Source of the DNA: Lacticaseibacillus thailandensis DSM 22698 = JCM 13996
GTDB lineage: Bacteria > Bacillota > Bacilli > Lactobacillales > Lactobacillaceae
DNA length: 64,000 bases
Direction of reading: 5' to 3'
Assembly (NCBI RefSeq): GCF_001312865.1
Contig: NZ_BBER01000001.1
Span: 496,001-560,000 of the forward strand
Part shown: piece by piece, positions 17,893 through 27,103 of the stretch
Layout of the letters: the number at the start of each line of letters is the position of its first letter
Position numbering within the stretch: the first letter of the stretch is position 1
Made by a program: the position numbers and the translations under genes
The notes under the pieces: model-generated
Database searches by the model: none
What the model was told of the DNA's origin: nothing
Seen by the model: the letters and a program-made list of their open reading frames with translations, nothing else

Positions 17893-17928
17893 CCCAGTGA
17901 TAACAACGCAAGATTTACTTCAACCACA

Positions 17929-17973
17929 AAAATTGGGCTGACGTGTAGGTGTTCCTACATGTCAGCCCAATTT
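17929..17973. terminator. Convergent bidirectional terminator
   Basis: Long stem AAATTGGGCTGACGTGTAGG / CCTACATGTCAGCCCAATTT with a 4-base loop. It lies between the plus-strand 151-residue gene and the minus-strand DUF960 gene. Confidence 0.85.
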
Positions 17974-17982
17974 GCGTTGACC

Positions 17983-18297
17983 TTAATGTTCATTTGCTTC
18001 TTCCGGCAACAGAATGGTTTGGATATCACCATCATCGTATGCCAGTAGCATGTCGGGATAGCCATCCTGGTATTCAATATCCTGGTCAAACGCCATGGCG
18101 GTGTCGAGACCCTGCTGGGAGAAATGAATGCTGACCGACCCGCCGTTATTGATCAACTTAAATTTGAGCAAGTTGTCCAGTGGCACCAACCCGCGCAAAT
18201 CGTTGTCAATGATGAACCAAACCCGGTCAATCAGCTCACCGGGAATTTTGGAGATAACCCCAAACGTCGCAAAGCGACTGTGTTGTGCGTCGAACAT
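17983..18297 (-). CDS. DUF960 family protein
   Basis: 104 residues: MFDAQHSRFATFGVISKIPG, ELIDRVWFIIDNDLRGLVPL, ending with TILLPEE. This matches the DUF960 pattern of staphylococci and lactobacilli, function unknown. The ATG at 18297 is chosen over 18303 because GGAGG ends only one base before 18303 but stands 7 bases before 18297. The stop of ybaK overlaps this region, so the genes are translated together. Confidence 0.8.
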   Translation of the reverse strand: MFDAQHSRFATFGVISKIPGELIDRVWFIIDNDLRGLVPLDNLLKFKLINNGGSVSIHFSQQGLDTAMAFDQDIEYQDGYPDMLLAYDDGDIQTILLPEEANEH

Positions 18298-18299
18298 AT

Positions 18300-18815
18300 T
18301 CATTCCTCCTTTGTGGTGGTGGCAAAGTCGGCAAACTGGCCGTGCACCAGGTGGGCCAAGTCGGCCACTTCGAGCCGGTCGGACAGCCCAATCTCGCCCG
18401 CACTGATGATGATGGTGCCAGCTTCCTGAGCTTCTTTGGCAAAGTAAATGGGGTAGTGGTGCCGCGCATAGATGCCCAACGGATTGTTGGCGCCATGTTC
18501 ATACCCACTCGTCTTGACAAGGTCCTTTAATGGTACCATCCCCACCTTCTTATTGCCAGATGCCGCGCTTAACCGCTTATAATCGATATGCATGTCTAGG
18601 GGCACGACCCCGACCACGGGGCCAGTTTTATTGCCCGTCAACACCAGCGTTTTGTACACTTCGTGGCGGGGTACATCCATCTTGGCGCCGTCAATTTGCA
18701 TGACGTCCCCGTCCTGGTAGGTGTCAAATTCAACTTGGGAGTATTTCACGCCCTGTTTGTCCAGCATCTTCTCGACTAACGTCTTGCCGGGGCCCGCGTG
18801 CTTTTTCTTACTCAT
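18300..18815 (-). CDS. ybaK: Cys-tRNA(Pro)/Cys-tRNA(Cys) deacylase YbaK/EbsC
   Basis: Trans-editing enzyme that clears Cys wrongly attached to tRNA-Pro. 171 residues with the YbaK-fold marks: VYKTLVL, VVGVVPLDMHIDYKRLSAAS, KKVGMVPLKDLVKTSGYEHG, and PLGIYARHHYPIYF followed by AGEIGLSDRL. Intact, length normal. First of a two-gene unit with the DUF960 gene. Confidence 0.9.
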   Translation of the reverse strand: MSKKKHAGPGKTLVEKMLDKQGVKYSQVEFDTYQDGDVMQIDGAKMDVPRHEVYKTLVLTGNKTGPVVGVVPLDMHIDYKRLSAASGNKKVGMVPLKDLVKTSGYEHGANNPLGIYARHHYPIYFAKEAQEAGTIIISAGEIGLSDRLEVADLAHLVHGQFADFATTTKEE

Positions 18816-18953
18816 AACTACATCTCCCTGTTCGGTATCCTTGCTTAATACTTTAGCTGAACCGCTGGAAAATGCAAGGATTTCGGCTAAGCGCCTTCAC
18901 CCGTAACCGCTTCCATGATATACTAATCCCGGAACAACTGGAGGCGTTTTCAT

Positions 18954-19289
18954 ATGGTCAGAATTAAACATATCGTGGTTGCAATTTTGCTTGCGTTAGT
19001 CGCTGCAGCGGGGATCACGTTGGTGGCCACTCGTGGTGGCAATGCGTTCATCAGTCATGTGGAGTTTAGCACCAACGCCACACCAGTCAACAAAGCGACT
19101 GGTAACGCGACTCCCAGCGAGCGTAACGTCAAGCTCAGCATTAGTTCCGGGGTTACGCGCCAATTTAGCGCACTTGCTCCGTGGCTAGTTGGCGCTACCG
19201 CCCTTGCGATGGTGGTCACCCCCGTGGTAGCCTTTGTAGCCATTCAACCACCGGTTCCCGCCCCTGCCCGTATCCGGCACCGTGATTAG
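18954..19289 (+). CDS. Small two-helix membrane protein, hypothetical
   Basis: 111 residues from ATG 18954 behind CTGGAGG. A first hydrophobic segment (IVVAILLALVAAAGITLVA) near the N-terminus could be an anchor or uncleaved signal. A Thr/Ser/Asn-rich stretch outside follows. The second segment is LAPWLVGATALAMVVTPVVA, before a short basic tail. I do not recognise a family. Confidence 0.6.
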   Translation: MVRIKHIVVAILLALVAAAGITLVATRGGNAFISHVEFSTNATPVNKATGNATPSERNVKLSISSGVTRQFSALAPWLVGATALAMVVTPVVAFVAIQPPVPAPARIRHRD

Positions 19290-19328
19290 TGGGAGCCACA
19301 TATTCATCGCTATTGTTGTGGCGGACAC

Positions 19329-19360
19329 AAAAGGCCGTGCTTTCATTGCACGGCCTTTTG
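19329..19360. terminator. Bidirectional terminator between 18954 gene and apt
   Basis: Stem AAAAGGCCGTGC / GCACGGCCTTTT with a 7-base loop between convergent genes; T-rich on both exits. Confidence 0.85.
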
Positions 19361-19375
19361 TGTTGCACCAACAAT

Positions 19376-19903
19376 CTAGGCGCCCTCGTACTGTGTCAGC
19401 GCGAGCATATCGTAATTCTTAATCTTATCGCGGCCGTGCAGGTCCGTCAGTTCCACGATGAACGCGGTCCCGACCACGATGCCGCCCAGTCGCTCAACTA
19501 AGTCGATCGTGGCGGCAATGGTCCCACCCGTCGCCAACAGGTCATCGCAAACCAGCACCCGCTGACCCGGCTGAATAGCGTCCTTGTGCAGGTACAGGGT
19601 CGCCGTATCATACTCCAATTGGTAGCTGGCACTAACCGTTGCACGGGGCAACTTACCCTTCTTGCGGGCCGCTGCAAACCCCACACCGAGCTTGTAGGCC
19701 ACGGGGCACCCCACGATGAATCCGCGCGCTTCAGGGCCCGCAATCATGTCCACTTTGCGTTCACGGGCAAAGTCAGCAATCGCGTCGGTTGCCGCCGCAT
19801 AAGCTTTACCATCCGCCATTAGGGGCGAGATATCCCGAAAAATAATGCCGGGTTCAGGAAAATCCTGAACGCTGGCAATGTAATCCTTAAAATTAATGCT
19901 CAT
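19376..19903 (-). CDS. apt: Adenine phosphoribosyltransferase
   Basis: Purine salvage enzyme: adenine + PRPP to AMP + PPi. 175 residues, intact, with [20 protein letters not shown], the substrate loop [11 protein letters not shown], the lid region RKKGKLPR and the PRPP motif [13 protein letters not shown]. It lies 12 bases after recJ, the common recJ-apt arrangement of Firmicutes. Confidence 0.95.
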   Translation of the reverse strand: MSINFKDYIASVQDFPEPGIIFRDISPLMADGKAYAAATDAIADFARERKVDMIAGPEARGFIVGCPVAYKLGVGFAAARKKGKLPRATVSASYQLEYDTATLYLHKDAIQPGQRVLVCDDLLATGGTIAATIDLVERLGGIVVGTAFIVELTDLHGRDKIKNYDMLALTQYEGA

Positions 19904-19915
19904 ATGCTTGAATCC

Positions 19916-22210
19916 TCACAATTCTTGTCGGTACCGCAACAACGTAGCGCGCAAATCGGCGCGGGACGCTGTGCGTAACCGCCGCGCTAACCCCAACTGC
20001 GCAACGCGCTGCTGGTAGACTGGCGCATCCTCTAAGGCTTGCTTTTGCGGGTGCGGTACTGTCGAAATGAAAACACCGTCGTCTATAGTAACAAATTTCA
20101 GCTGCAAAAACACCTGTACGGCGAAAATAACTTGGCTGATTGCCAGGTGTGTCGCTCGCGCCACTAGTGGCAACCGGTGTTTGTCAAAGCGGGGATGCGC
20201 TCCCAAATAACGGAGCACGCTGGCAAACTCATTCCGGGTCGGTACTGCCAGCACCTCCTTGGCGGGGGCAAAGAACAGTGCCCCCACCGGCAGTTGGACG
20301 CGTTGGATCACCGCGGCCAGTTCCTTCTCAGAGGACGGCAGGTCAACTAACACCACGTTCGTGCTCCCTGCCGCTACTTGTGGCGCCATGACGGTCGGAC
20401 CGCCAAACTGTAGCCGTTGCGTCAATTGCCGCGCTAACCGGGGGTTAAAGAAGACATAAGTGTGCGCCCCTGCTACCTGATCCTGGGTCAGCTGTGGCAT
20501 ACGCAAATCAATAACCTGGTCACTTTGCAGTTGCATATCCACCACCAGCAGTTGCAACGACGTGTTGCCCTTGTACGTGTTGGTATTTAGGTGAAACGCA
20601 ATTTTGACCTTCTGGGCCGCGCTCAGGCTCGCCGCGAGGTTCCCGGCGCCAAAGTCTACGGCGCGCACGCTACCGCCGACACGAAAACGCAGGTGGCTAT
20701 TATCAGCCCCCATTTGCGCGACGCTATCGACCGTACTGGTATTTAACGCGAAGGTTGGTTCGGGGTTGCCCTCACCAAACGGTGCTAACTGGCGCAGCTC
20801 CTGGTAAGTATCCATCGTCAAGTCGCTGACGTCGACCTGCGCGGTAATTGGTAACGGCGCGGCACTCACACCGGCCAAGACTTTGCTAGCGTCAGCGGCC
20901 AACGCCTGCTGCAATGGCGCCACGTTGTCCACGGGGAGACTCAACCCAGCGGCCATCGCGTGACCCCCAAAGTGAGTCATGAGGTCACGACTAGCGTTTA
21001 ACCCGTCAAACAAATTGTAACCGGCAACGGACCGGGCACTACCCTTGGCAATACCAGTTTCTGAATCAATGTTGAGCACCACGGTCGGCTTCCCGGTATC
21101 TTCAACGATTCGGCTGGCGACGATGCCCAGCACCCCTTCGTGCCAATCATGGTGTGCTAACACCAGTGCGGCTTGATCCCGGTGAGCATCGTCTTGTGCC
21201 ATGTCGAGCGCCGTGGCATAAATCGACTTGACCAACGCTTGCCGCTCGGAGTTGGTCTGGTTGATCTTACCGGCTAGTAGTTTGGCCTCCGCCTCATCAA
21301 AGGTGGATAACAACGTGACCCCCTCCGTGGCGTCACCCATACGACCGATTGCGTTTAGCCGTGGCGCCAGAGCGAACCCAATGGTGGTTTCGTTGACCGT
21401 CGCGGGATCGACACCCGCAGCCGTCATCAATGCGGCCAGTCCGACCCGCGGATTGGTCCGCATCATCTGCAAGCCCACCTGGACAAAGATGCGGTTCTCA
21501 TCGGTCAGGCTCACCACGTCGGCGACGGCCCCTAAAGCAGCTAAATCGATACTCTCAACGGGCACCTCCCCGAGCAAGGCAGTCGCCACTTTCAGCGCCA
21601 CGCCCGCACCACTCAGTTGACCAAAGGGGTACTTGCTCCCGGGGTACCGGGGGTGGACCACCGCCACCGCCTCAGGTAACTGGGGCGCAAGTTCATGGTG
21701 GTCGGTGACGACCACGTCCATTCCGTGCTGCATCGCCCACGCAATGGGCTCCGCACCGGCAATCCCGTTATCCGTCGTAATCAACAGTTGGGTCCCGTTG
21801 TCGGCCAACCGCTGGTACGCCGCCAAATTGGGACCATATCCATCCGTAAAGCGGTTCGGAATGTACACTTCGGGATCGGCACCAATACTCTCCAGCGCTT
21901 CCTTCATGATGGTAGCACTGGTAATGCCGTCCACGTCGTAATCCCCGTAAATGGTAATGTGCTCACCGTTTTCGACTGCCGCCGTGATGCGCGCCACGGC
22001 TTTGTCCATGTCGTGCATCAGCATGGGGTCGTGTAGCCGGCTAATGTCCGGCTGGGTAAAGCGCGCCCAGGCATCCGCATCCGTAATGCCACGCTGAATT
22101 AAGATGTTGGCTAACAGTGGGGAAACGCCCAACTGCTGCACCACCTGCTGCGTCGTTGCTTTATCTGCCTGTGGTAGTAATTCCCAGTCGTACTTGCCGC
22201 TCACGTACAT
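19916..22210 (-). CDS. recJ: Single-stranded-DNA-specific exonuclease RecJ
   Basis: 5'-3' ssDNA exonuclease in recombination and mismatch repair. About 764 residues, intact. DHH-family motifs are ITIYGDYDVDGITSATIM (motif I), LLITTDNGIAG, VVTDHHEL (DHH) and VHPRYPGSKYPFGQLSGAG. The DHHA1 part has HFGGHAMAAGLSL, with an OB-fold and a Firmicute C-terminal extension after it. ATG 22210 (MYVSGKYDWELLP) behind AAGGGATGG is preferred to 22237. It follows recQ, whose end overlaps its 5' region. Confidence 0.94.
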   Translation of the reverse strand: MYVSGKYDWELLPQADKATTQQVVQQLGVSPLLANILIQRGITDADAWARFTQPDISRLHDPMLMHDMDKAVARITAAVENGEHITIYGDYDVDGITSATIMKEALESIGADPEVYIPNRFTDGYGPNLAAYQRLADNGTQLLITTDNGIAGAEPIAWAMQHGMDVVVTDHHELAPQLPEAVAVVHPRYPGSKYPFGQLSGAGVALKVATALLGEVPVESIDLAALGAVADVVSLTDENRIFVQVGLQMMRTNPRVGLAALMTAAGVDPATVNETTIGFALAPRLNAIGRMGDATEGVTLLSTFDEAEAKLLAGKINQTNSERQALVKSIYATALDMAQDDAHRDQAALVLAHHDWHEGVLGIVASRIVEDTGKPTVVLNIDSETGIAKGSARSVAGYNLFDGLNASRDLMTHFGGHAMAAGLSLPVDNVAPLQQALAADASKVLAGVSAAPLPITAQVDVSDLTMDTYQELRQLAPFGEGNPEPTFALNTSTVDSVAQMGADNSHLRFRVGGSVRAVDFGAGNLAASLSAAQKVKIAFHLNTNTYKGNTSLQLLVVDMQLQSDQVIDLRMPQLTQDQVAGAHTYVFFNPRLARQLTQRLQFGGPTVMAPQVAAGSTNVVLVDLPSSEKELAAVIQRVQLPVGALFFAPAKEVLAVPTRNEFASVLRYLGAHPRFDKHRLPLVARATHLAISQVIFAVQVFLQLKFVTIDDGVFISTVPHPQKQALEDAPVYQQRVAQLGLARRLRTASRADLRATLLRYRQEL

Positions 22211-22236
22211 CCATCCCTTCTCAACTAACCGCAACA

Positions 22237-24066
22237 TTATAGCATATTCCCGGCCACGTTAAGCTCCGTCTTGGCTGTTGTCGCCGGCGCCTCCTGGTCG
22301 GCCGCCCAGTGACGTAGCATCTCCAAGTAGGCATCGCCATACTTGTCCAACTTGTTTTGACCGACGCCACGGATACTCAGCATAGCTACCCGCGTTGTCG
22401 GTCGCTGTGCGGCCAACTCCCGCAACGTTTGGTCGGAGAAAATCACGTACGGAGCACGTGCTGCTGTTCGGCAAAGTTGGTGCGCAACTCGCGTAACGCC
22501 TGGAAGAGGTCGTCGGCCACCGGCAACGTCTTGGTGCCTTGACGGCCATCTTCCGTTGTACCTTAGCGTGACCTAACAACACGGCCACCCCTTGTTCGCT
22601 CACGGACAGCGTCGGGTATTGACCCCCACCCTGGTTGAGGTAACCACTGGCCACCAAAAAATCAATGAATTCATTAATATGAGACTGGGTCTGACTACTC
22701 ATGAGGCCATAGGTAGCAGATCATTAAGGTGCAACTCCCGGACGCGGGCCGTCTTGGCCCCCGTGAGCACTTGCGCTACCAACGACTTACCGAAGCGTTC
22801 ACGCATGCGCTTGACGCAACTAAGTACCTTTTGTGCGTCCACCGTGACGTCCTGGAACGCGCGGTCGTCGAGACAGTTTCCACACCGGCCACACGGCTCG
22901 GTCCCGGTCTGACCAAAGTAGCGCAGGATAAACTGTTGCAGGCAGTCCTGCGTATTGGCATACTGCTGCATTTCGTGAAGTTTGCGATATTCATTTTGCT
23001 TGAACTCTTCGTCCATGTCCGACTGGTCGATAAAAAAACCGGCGGATCTGTAGGTCACTGGCCTTAAAAAGTAAAATTGCTTCGCTAGGCAGGCCATCCC
23101 GTCCGGCACGACCAGCCTCCTGGTAATACGACTCCAAGTCACCAGGGACCTGGGCGTGGATCACGAAGCGCACGTTACTCTTGTCGATGCCCATCCCAAA
23201 CGCGTTGGTTGCCACCATCACCTGCTTCCGGTCAAACAACCAGTCTTCCTGGTTGGTGGCCCGTTCGGTTTCGCTCAGCCCGGCGTGGTAGTAAGTGACC
23301 GAGATGTCATGAGCATCTAACAAATGATAGAGGCGTTCTACCTCTTTGCGCGTGCTGGCGTAGATAATTCCCGATTGATCGTTGTTCAGTTTTAGATACT
23401 CCAAGAGGTAGGTATCCTTGTTTTGGTCCTTGATAACACGAAAACTCAAGTTATCGCGGGCAAAGCCGGTGTTCACCTCGTTGGCGGTGGGAATGTTCAA
23501 CCGTTCGCGAATGTCCGCCGCGACTTTGCGTGTTGCCGTCGCCGTCAGGGCAATCACCACGGGGTGGGACGGCAGCTGGGCGATGGTTTCGGTCAACGTC
23601 AGGTAACTGGGGCGAAAATCGTGGCCCCACTGCGAAATACAGTGCGCTTCGTCCACGGCGACCATGCTAACGTTTAGCCCAGCCAGTTCGTTGAAAAAGT
23701 GGTCCGAATCGAGCCGCTCCGGTGCGATGTACAGCAATTTAACGTCACCACGCGCAGCCATCGCAAACCGGTGGTCGATCTCCGGGCAGGACAGTGAACT
23801 GTTGATGTAAGTGGCCGCGATTCCTTCCTGGTTTAGGGCGTCGACCTGGTCCTTCATTAACGCGATTAGGGGCGAAACCACGACCGTGATTCCCGGCATA
23901 AGCAAAGCCGGAATCTGGTAGCACAATGATTTGCCGCCGCCAGTAGCATGACGGCCAAGGCGTTTTCGCCGTTCAGCAGGTGTTGGATAACCTCCTCCTG
24001 CCCAGGGCGGAAGGACGAGTACCCAAATTTCTCTTTTAACGCCGCTAAGGCATTTTGTATATTCAA
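22237..24066 (-). CDS. recQ: ATP-dependent DNA helicase RecQ, five frame breaks
   Basis: 3'-5' superfamily-2 helicase. The start is TTG 24066 (MNIQNALAALKEKFGYSSFR), with GGGGAG upstream. Motifs: FRPGQEEVI (motif 0), GGGKSLCYQIPAL (Walker A once a lost C near 23935 is restored), VDEAHCISQWGHDFRPSY (DEAH), LTATAT and VHAQVPGDLESYYQEAGRAG (motif VI). A zinc domain (CGRCGNCL), winged helix and C-terminal HRDC follow (TRVAMLSIRGVGQNKLDKYG). Breaks: near 23935, the A7 run 23032-23038 (6 expected), 22703, 22545 and 22460. Corrected length is 610 residues, normal for RecQ1-type proteins of this family. Likely cotranscribed with recJ and apt. Confidence 0.9.
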
Positions 24067-24720
24067 CTTCTGTGACTCCCCTCTTGTTTTCCGGATTCTA
24101 TTGTAGCAGAGAGCAGCGGTCCGCGGGTAACGTCGCAGTGCGCCAATACCGCCAGCGTGTTCAACTCCGGATGTGAACAGTGGGCGGCAGGTATCCGGAC
24201 CGGCTACCTGCTACGTGCAACCAAGTGTTGCTACCGTGATTAGTTACCATTGCTGATGAACCAACGCCATTTTTCCCTCGGGCAAGCAATTGCCTGCTGA
24301 ATCGTGCCCAATGACCACAAAATCCGTGCGTGCCCATACCAATTACTCGCTCCAGACCAACCCGTCAATTTTCTCTACCTAACCGTTAAATTTCGTCAAA
24401 AATGGCGTTCAAACGGCTATTAACGCTGAATCTACCGTGTAAATAAAATAATTTTTGAAGCGCACCCCGCCAACTGCTAGTTATGATTATCGTGTCATAA
24501 CTTTGCAGCCACTAGTGGAAAGGTTGGTGACTCCTCTGCGTTCTAGGCTTGCACCCATCGGCGATAAGTGCCCAACGCCAATCAATTTTCGGCAAACTCG
24601 TTACCCCATGTTCTTTAAACGGCGGATGCAACCGTTTCCGGTCCAGTCATAAAAATCAAGTCTATTATTTGCCTTATACTCACCCGTATAATTAGGTTAT
24701 ACAAGAAAGGAGGTGACCCA
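24067..24720. other. Gene-free region between recQ and csbD
   Basis: About 650 bases with no convincing frame, RNA gene or strong hairpin. It must hold the recQ promoter (minus) and the csbD promoter (plus). TATAAT at about 24690 and TATACT at about 24677 are candidate -10 boxes for csbD, without good -35 partners. Confidence 0.5.
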
Positions 24721-24930
24721 ATGGACGCAAAGGAAGCTAAGGACAAAGTCGCCGGCACGGTTAAAGAACAAACCGGTAAGCTGACCGGTAACGAAACCCT
24801 GGAAGCTAAGGGCAAGGCCCAAAAGTTGCGTGGTAAAGCGCGCGGTAAAGCCGATGACCTGAAGGAAAAGGGTGCCAGCAAGCTGAATGACACTGTCGAC
24901 GCGGTCACTGACGACCACGACGACCGCTAA
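24721..24930 (+). CDS. CsbD-family general stress protein
   Basis: 69 residues, Lys/Ala/Gly/Asp-rich and hydrophilic (MDAKEAKDKVAGTVKEQTGK, then GNETLEAKGKAQKLRGKARG). This is the classic CsbD repeat pattern of small stress-induced proteins with unknown biochemical role. Start ATG 24721 behind AAAGGAGG. A small frame with its own ribosome site follows. Confidence 0.9.
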   Translation: MDAKEAKDKVAGTVKEQTGKLTGNETLEAKGKAQKLRGKARGKADDLKEKGASKLNDTVDAVTDDHDDR

Positions 24931-24948
24931 CCCCGAGGAGGTATAACC

Positions 24949-25065
24949 ATGATGGTAAAACCGCAAGCCCGCGATCAGCCACACCGCCCGTCTACGACCG
25001 GTCAGTTGCCCGGCAATGCGCCAACTGCCTGGGCACACCGCCACCTACGTCACGCCCGGGGCTAG
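24949..25065 (+). CDS. Possible 38-residue protein after csbD
   Basis: ATG ATG at 24949 behind GAGGAGGT, 18 bases after the csbD stop, encodes MMVKPQARDQPHRPSTTGQL and continues to HLRHARG then TAG. It is basic, Pro/His-rich and not hydrophobic. The strong ribosome site is the main argument; the amino-acid composition is unusual, so it could be a chance frame or a degraded gene end. Confidence 0.35.
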   Translation: MMVKPQARDQPHRPSTTGQLPGNAPTAWAHRHLRHARG

Positions 25066-25202
25066 GCACTTACCCTAACGAAACGTTACACCCCACGGAC
25101 GGCAACCAGGACGGTGGCTCACACCGGTACGCACCAGCAGGGTAGCAGATGCCCTGCCCTAATAACTTCTTCTAATCACTTCTAACTTCTTCTAATTTTT
25201 CT

Positions 25203-25226
25203 GTGTCTCACCAAGACACAATTTTT
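25203..25226 (+). terminator. Terminator 1 after csbD
   Basis: TGTGTC-tcaccaa-GACACA followed by ATTTTT. Confidence 0.6.
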
Positions 25227-25230
25227 CTCG

Positions 25231-25258
25231 ACGCGTACGCCCCAACGTACGCGTTTTT
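25231..25258 (+). terminator. Terminator 2 after csbD
   Basis: Perfect stem ACGCGTACG / CGTACGCGT followed by TTTTT; second of two tandem terminators. Confidence 0.8.
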
Positions 25259-25390
25259 GGGTGCAGCAACCATTCACTACCAAAAGGGTGCGCAACCGTC
25301 CCAAACCAGTACCCAACCACTAACGGATGGGGTATTCTAAACGTTGGATACATACTAATTGCAGCTCATGATAATCTGGGGGATATGTAC

Positions 25391-27027
25391 ATGAAAAAGC
25401 AGCGGATTTTTACTGGGATGGCCGTACTCACCGCGGTCACTTTACTAGCGGCGTGCGGCCATAAGCGCCAGCAACAAGCCAAATCTCACCAACAAACGGT
25501 TAACCGAATGGTGCGGGATGTGCTCACCTCAATGGACCCAGCGCAAGCGCCTGATAACGTGTCGATGCAAACTTTGACTGACACCATGGCGGGTCTCTAC
25601 CGCTACCATGCAACCGGCTCCAACCAGACATGGCGGCGCACCGGGCCACCGTCAGCGCTGACCACAAGACCTACACCTTCCATTTGCGGCGCAACGCCCG
25701 CTGGAGCGATGGTCACCCCGTCACCGCTAGCGACTTTGTGTACGCATGGCGCCGGGCCGTGAACCCCGCCACTAAGTCTGAATATGCTTATGTCTTCAGT
25801 GGCATCAAGAATGCGGACGCCATCATGACTGGTGCCGCACAGCCCAATCAGTTAGGGGTCACCGCACGTGACGAGCACACGCTGCAAGTGACGCTTGACC
25901 ACGTTATCCCCTACTTTGAACCGCTGATGACCCTCAACGTTTTCGACCCCATTGAGGCTAGTGCTGTCCGCAAAGCCGGGGCGGGATTCGGGACCACGTC
26001 GCACCACCTCACTTTTAACGGTCCCTACCGCCTCGAACGGTGGACCAACGCCAGCAATAGTTGGACGGAAGTAAAAAAATTCTGATTACTGGAACGCCCA
26101 GCGTGTTCACGTCAAGAAGATTCACGTGCAGGTCGTCAAGGACACGGCTACGGCGGTCAATCTGTTTCAGGCGGGCAAGCTGGACGATGCAATCATCGCC
26201 GGTGATACCGCGTCACAAATGGTCAACGACCAGGCCTACAACGCGGTGAAACTCCAACGGTCATACTTCCTGGAGATGAACCAGCAACAAGTGCCCGCTC
26301 TCCGCAACCAAAAGGTCCGTCAAGCACTGTCACTGGCCATTAACCGCCACCAGTACCTGCAAAAAGTGCTCAGTGACGGTTCCACGCGCATCAACACCGT
26401 TGTCCCGGTAGGTCTCTTTACTAACAGTCAAACCGGTGCCGACTTTGCCACCTCCTCCGGCCGGGCCGTACGTCAGTACACCGCCTATGACCGCCAGCAA
26501 GCCCAGCGCCTCATGCGTACCGGCTCAAGGAAGTTGGCATTAACCGGTTCAGCTTCACGCTGACTGCCGACGACACGGACGCCGGTAAGAACACCCTTGA
26601 ATACCTACAGGGTGTCTGGAGCAAAACTTTTCCGCAGGTAACGGTGCGCGCAAAGTCGGTGCCGGCCAAAACCCGGCTCGACCTGGGCCGTAAACACAAC
26701 TTTGACGTGTTACTAGCCACCTGGGGCGCCGATTTTCCGGATGCGATTACCTATCTAGACCTCTTTACCTCCCACAACGCCAACAATGATGGCCAGTGGT
26801 CTAACCCGACGTACGACCGCCTCATCGCCGCTTCTAAAACAACGGATGTGACCAGCGTGAGTCGCCGGTGGCAGGATCTGACCCAGGCCAACCAGATCCT
26901 GACCCGGGACATGGGCATCATCCCCCTGTATCAGGCCGGTGAGGCCCACCTGACGCGCTCCAGTATTCGGGGATTACATTACAGCCCTAACAACCTGATT
27001 GACTTTGTGGGCGTCACCAATAAGTAA
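25391..27027 (+). CDS. Oligopeptide ABC transporter substrate-binding lipoprotein (OppA family), three frame breaks
   Basis: Extracytoplasmic peptide-binding lipoprotein (SBP_bac_5 fold). MKKQRIFTGMAVLTAVTLLA then AC gives the signal and lipobox LLAAC. Fold marks are YTFHLRRNARWSDGHPVTAS, DFVYAWRRAVNPATKSEYAY, LRNQKVRQALSLAINR and FDVLLATWGADFPDAITYLD. The start is ATG 25391 behind GGGGGA. Breaks: one base lost near 25625, the A7 run 26073-26079 (6 expected, restoring EVKNSDYWNAQ) and one lost near 26520. Restored length is 545 residues. No permease or ATPase genes are adjacent, so it probably serves a shared Opp system, perhaps the one at 51234-55123. It is less like the two OppA proteins there and more like classical OppA/DppE. 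Confidence 0.88.
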
Positions 27028-27041
27028 ACTCCCCCTAAACG

Positions 27042-27102
27042 AATAGGCATCATCACCATGTGCGTCGTCAAATGATGCGTTGGTGATGATGCCTATTTTG
27101 TT
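27042..27102. terminator. Bidirectional terminator between OppA-like gene and carB
   Basis: 17-bp stem AATAGGCATCATCACCA (27042-27058) / TGGTGATGATGCCTATT (27081-27097), T-rich exit, between convergent genes. Confidence 0.85.
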
Positions 27103-27103
27103 G

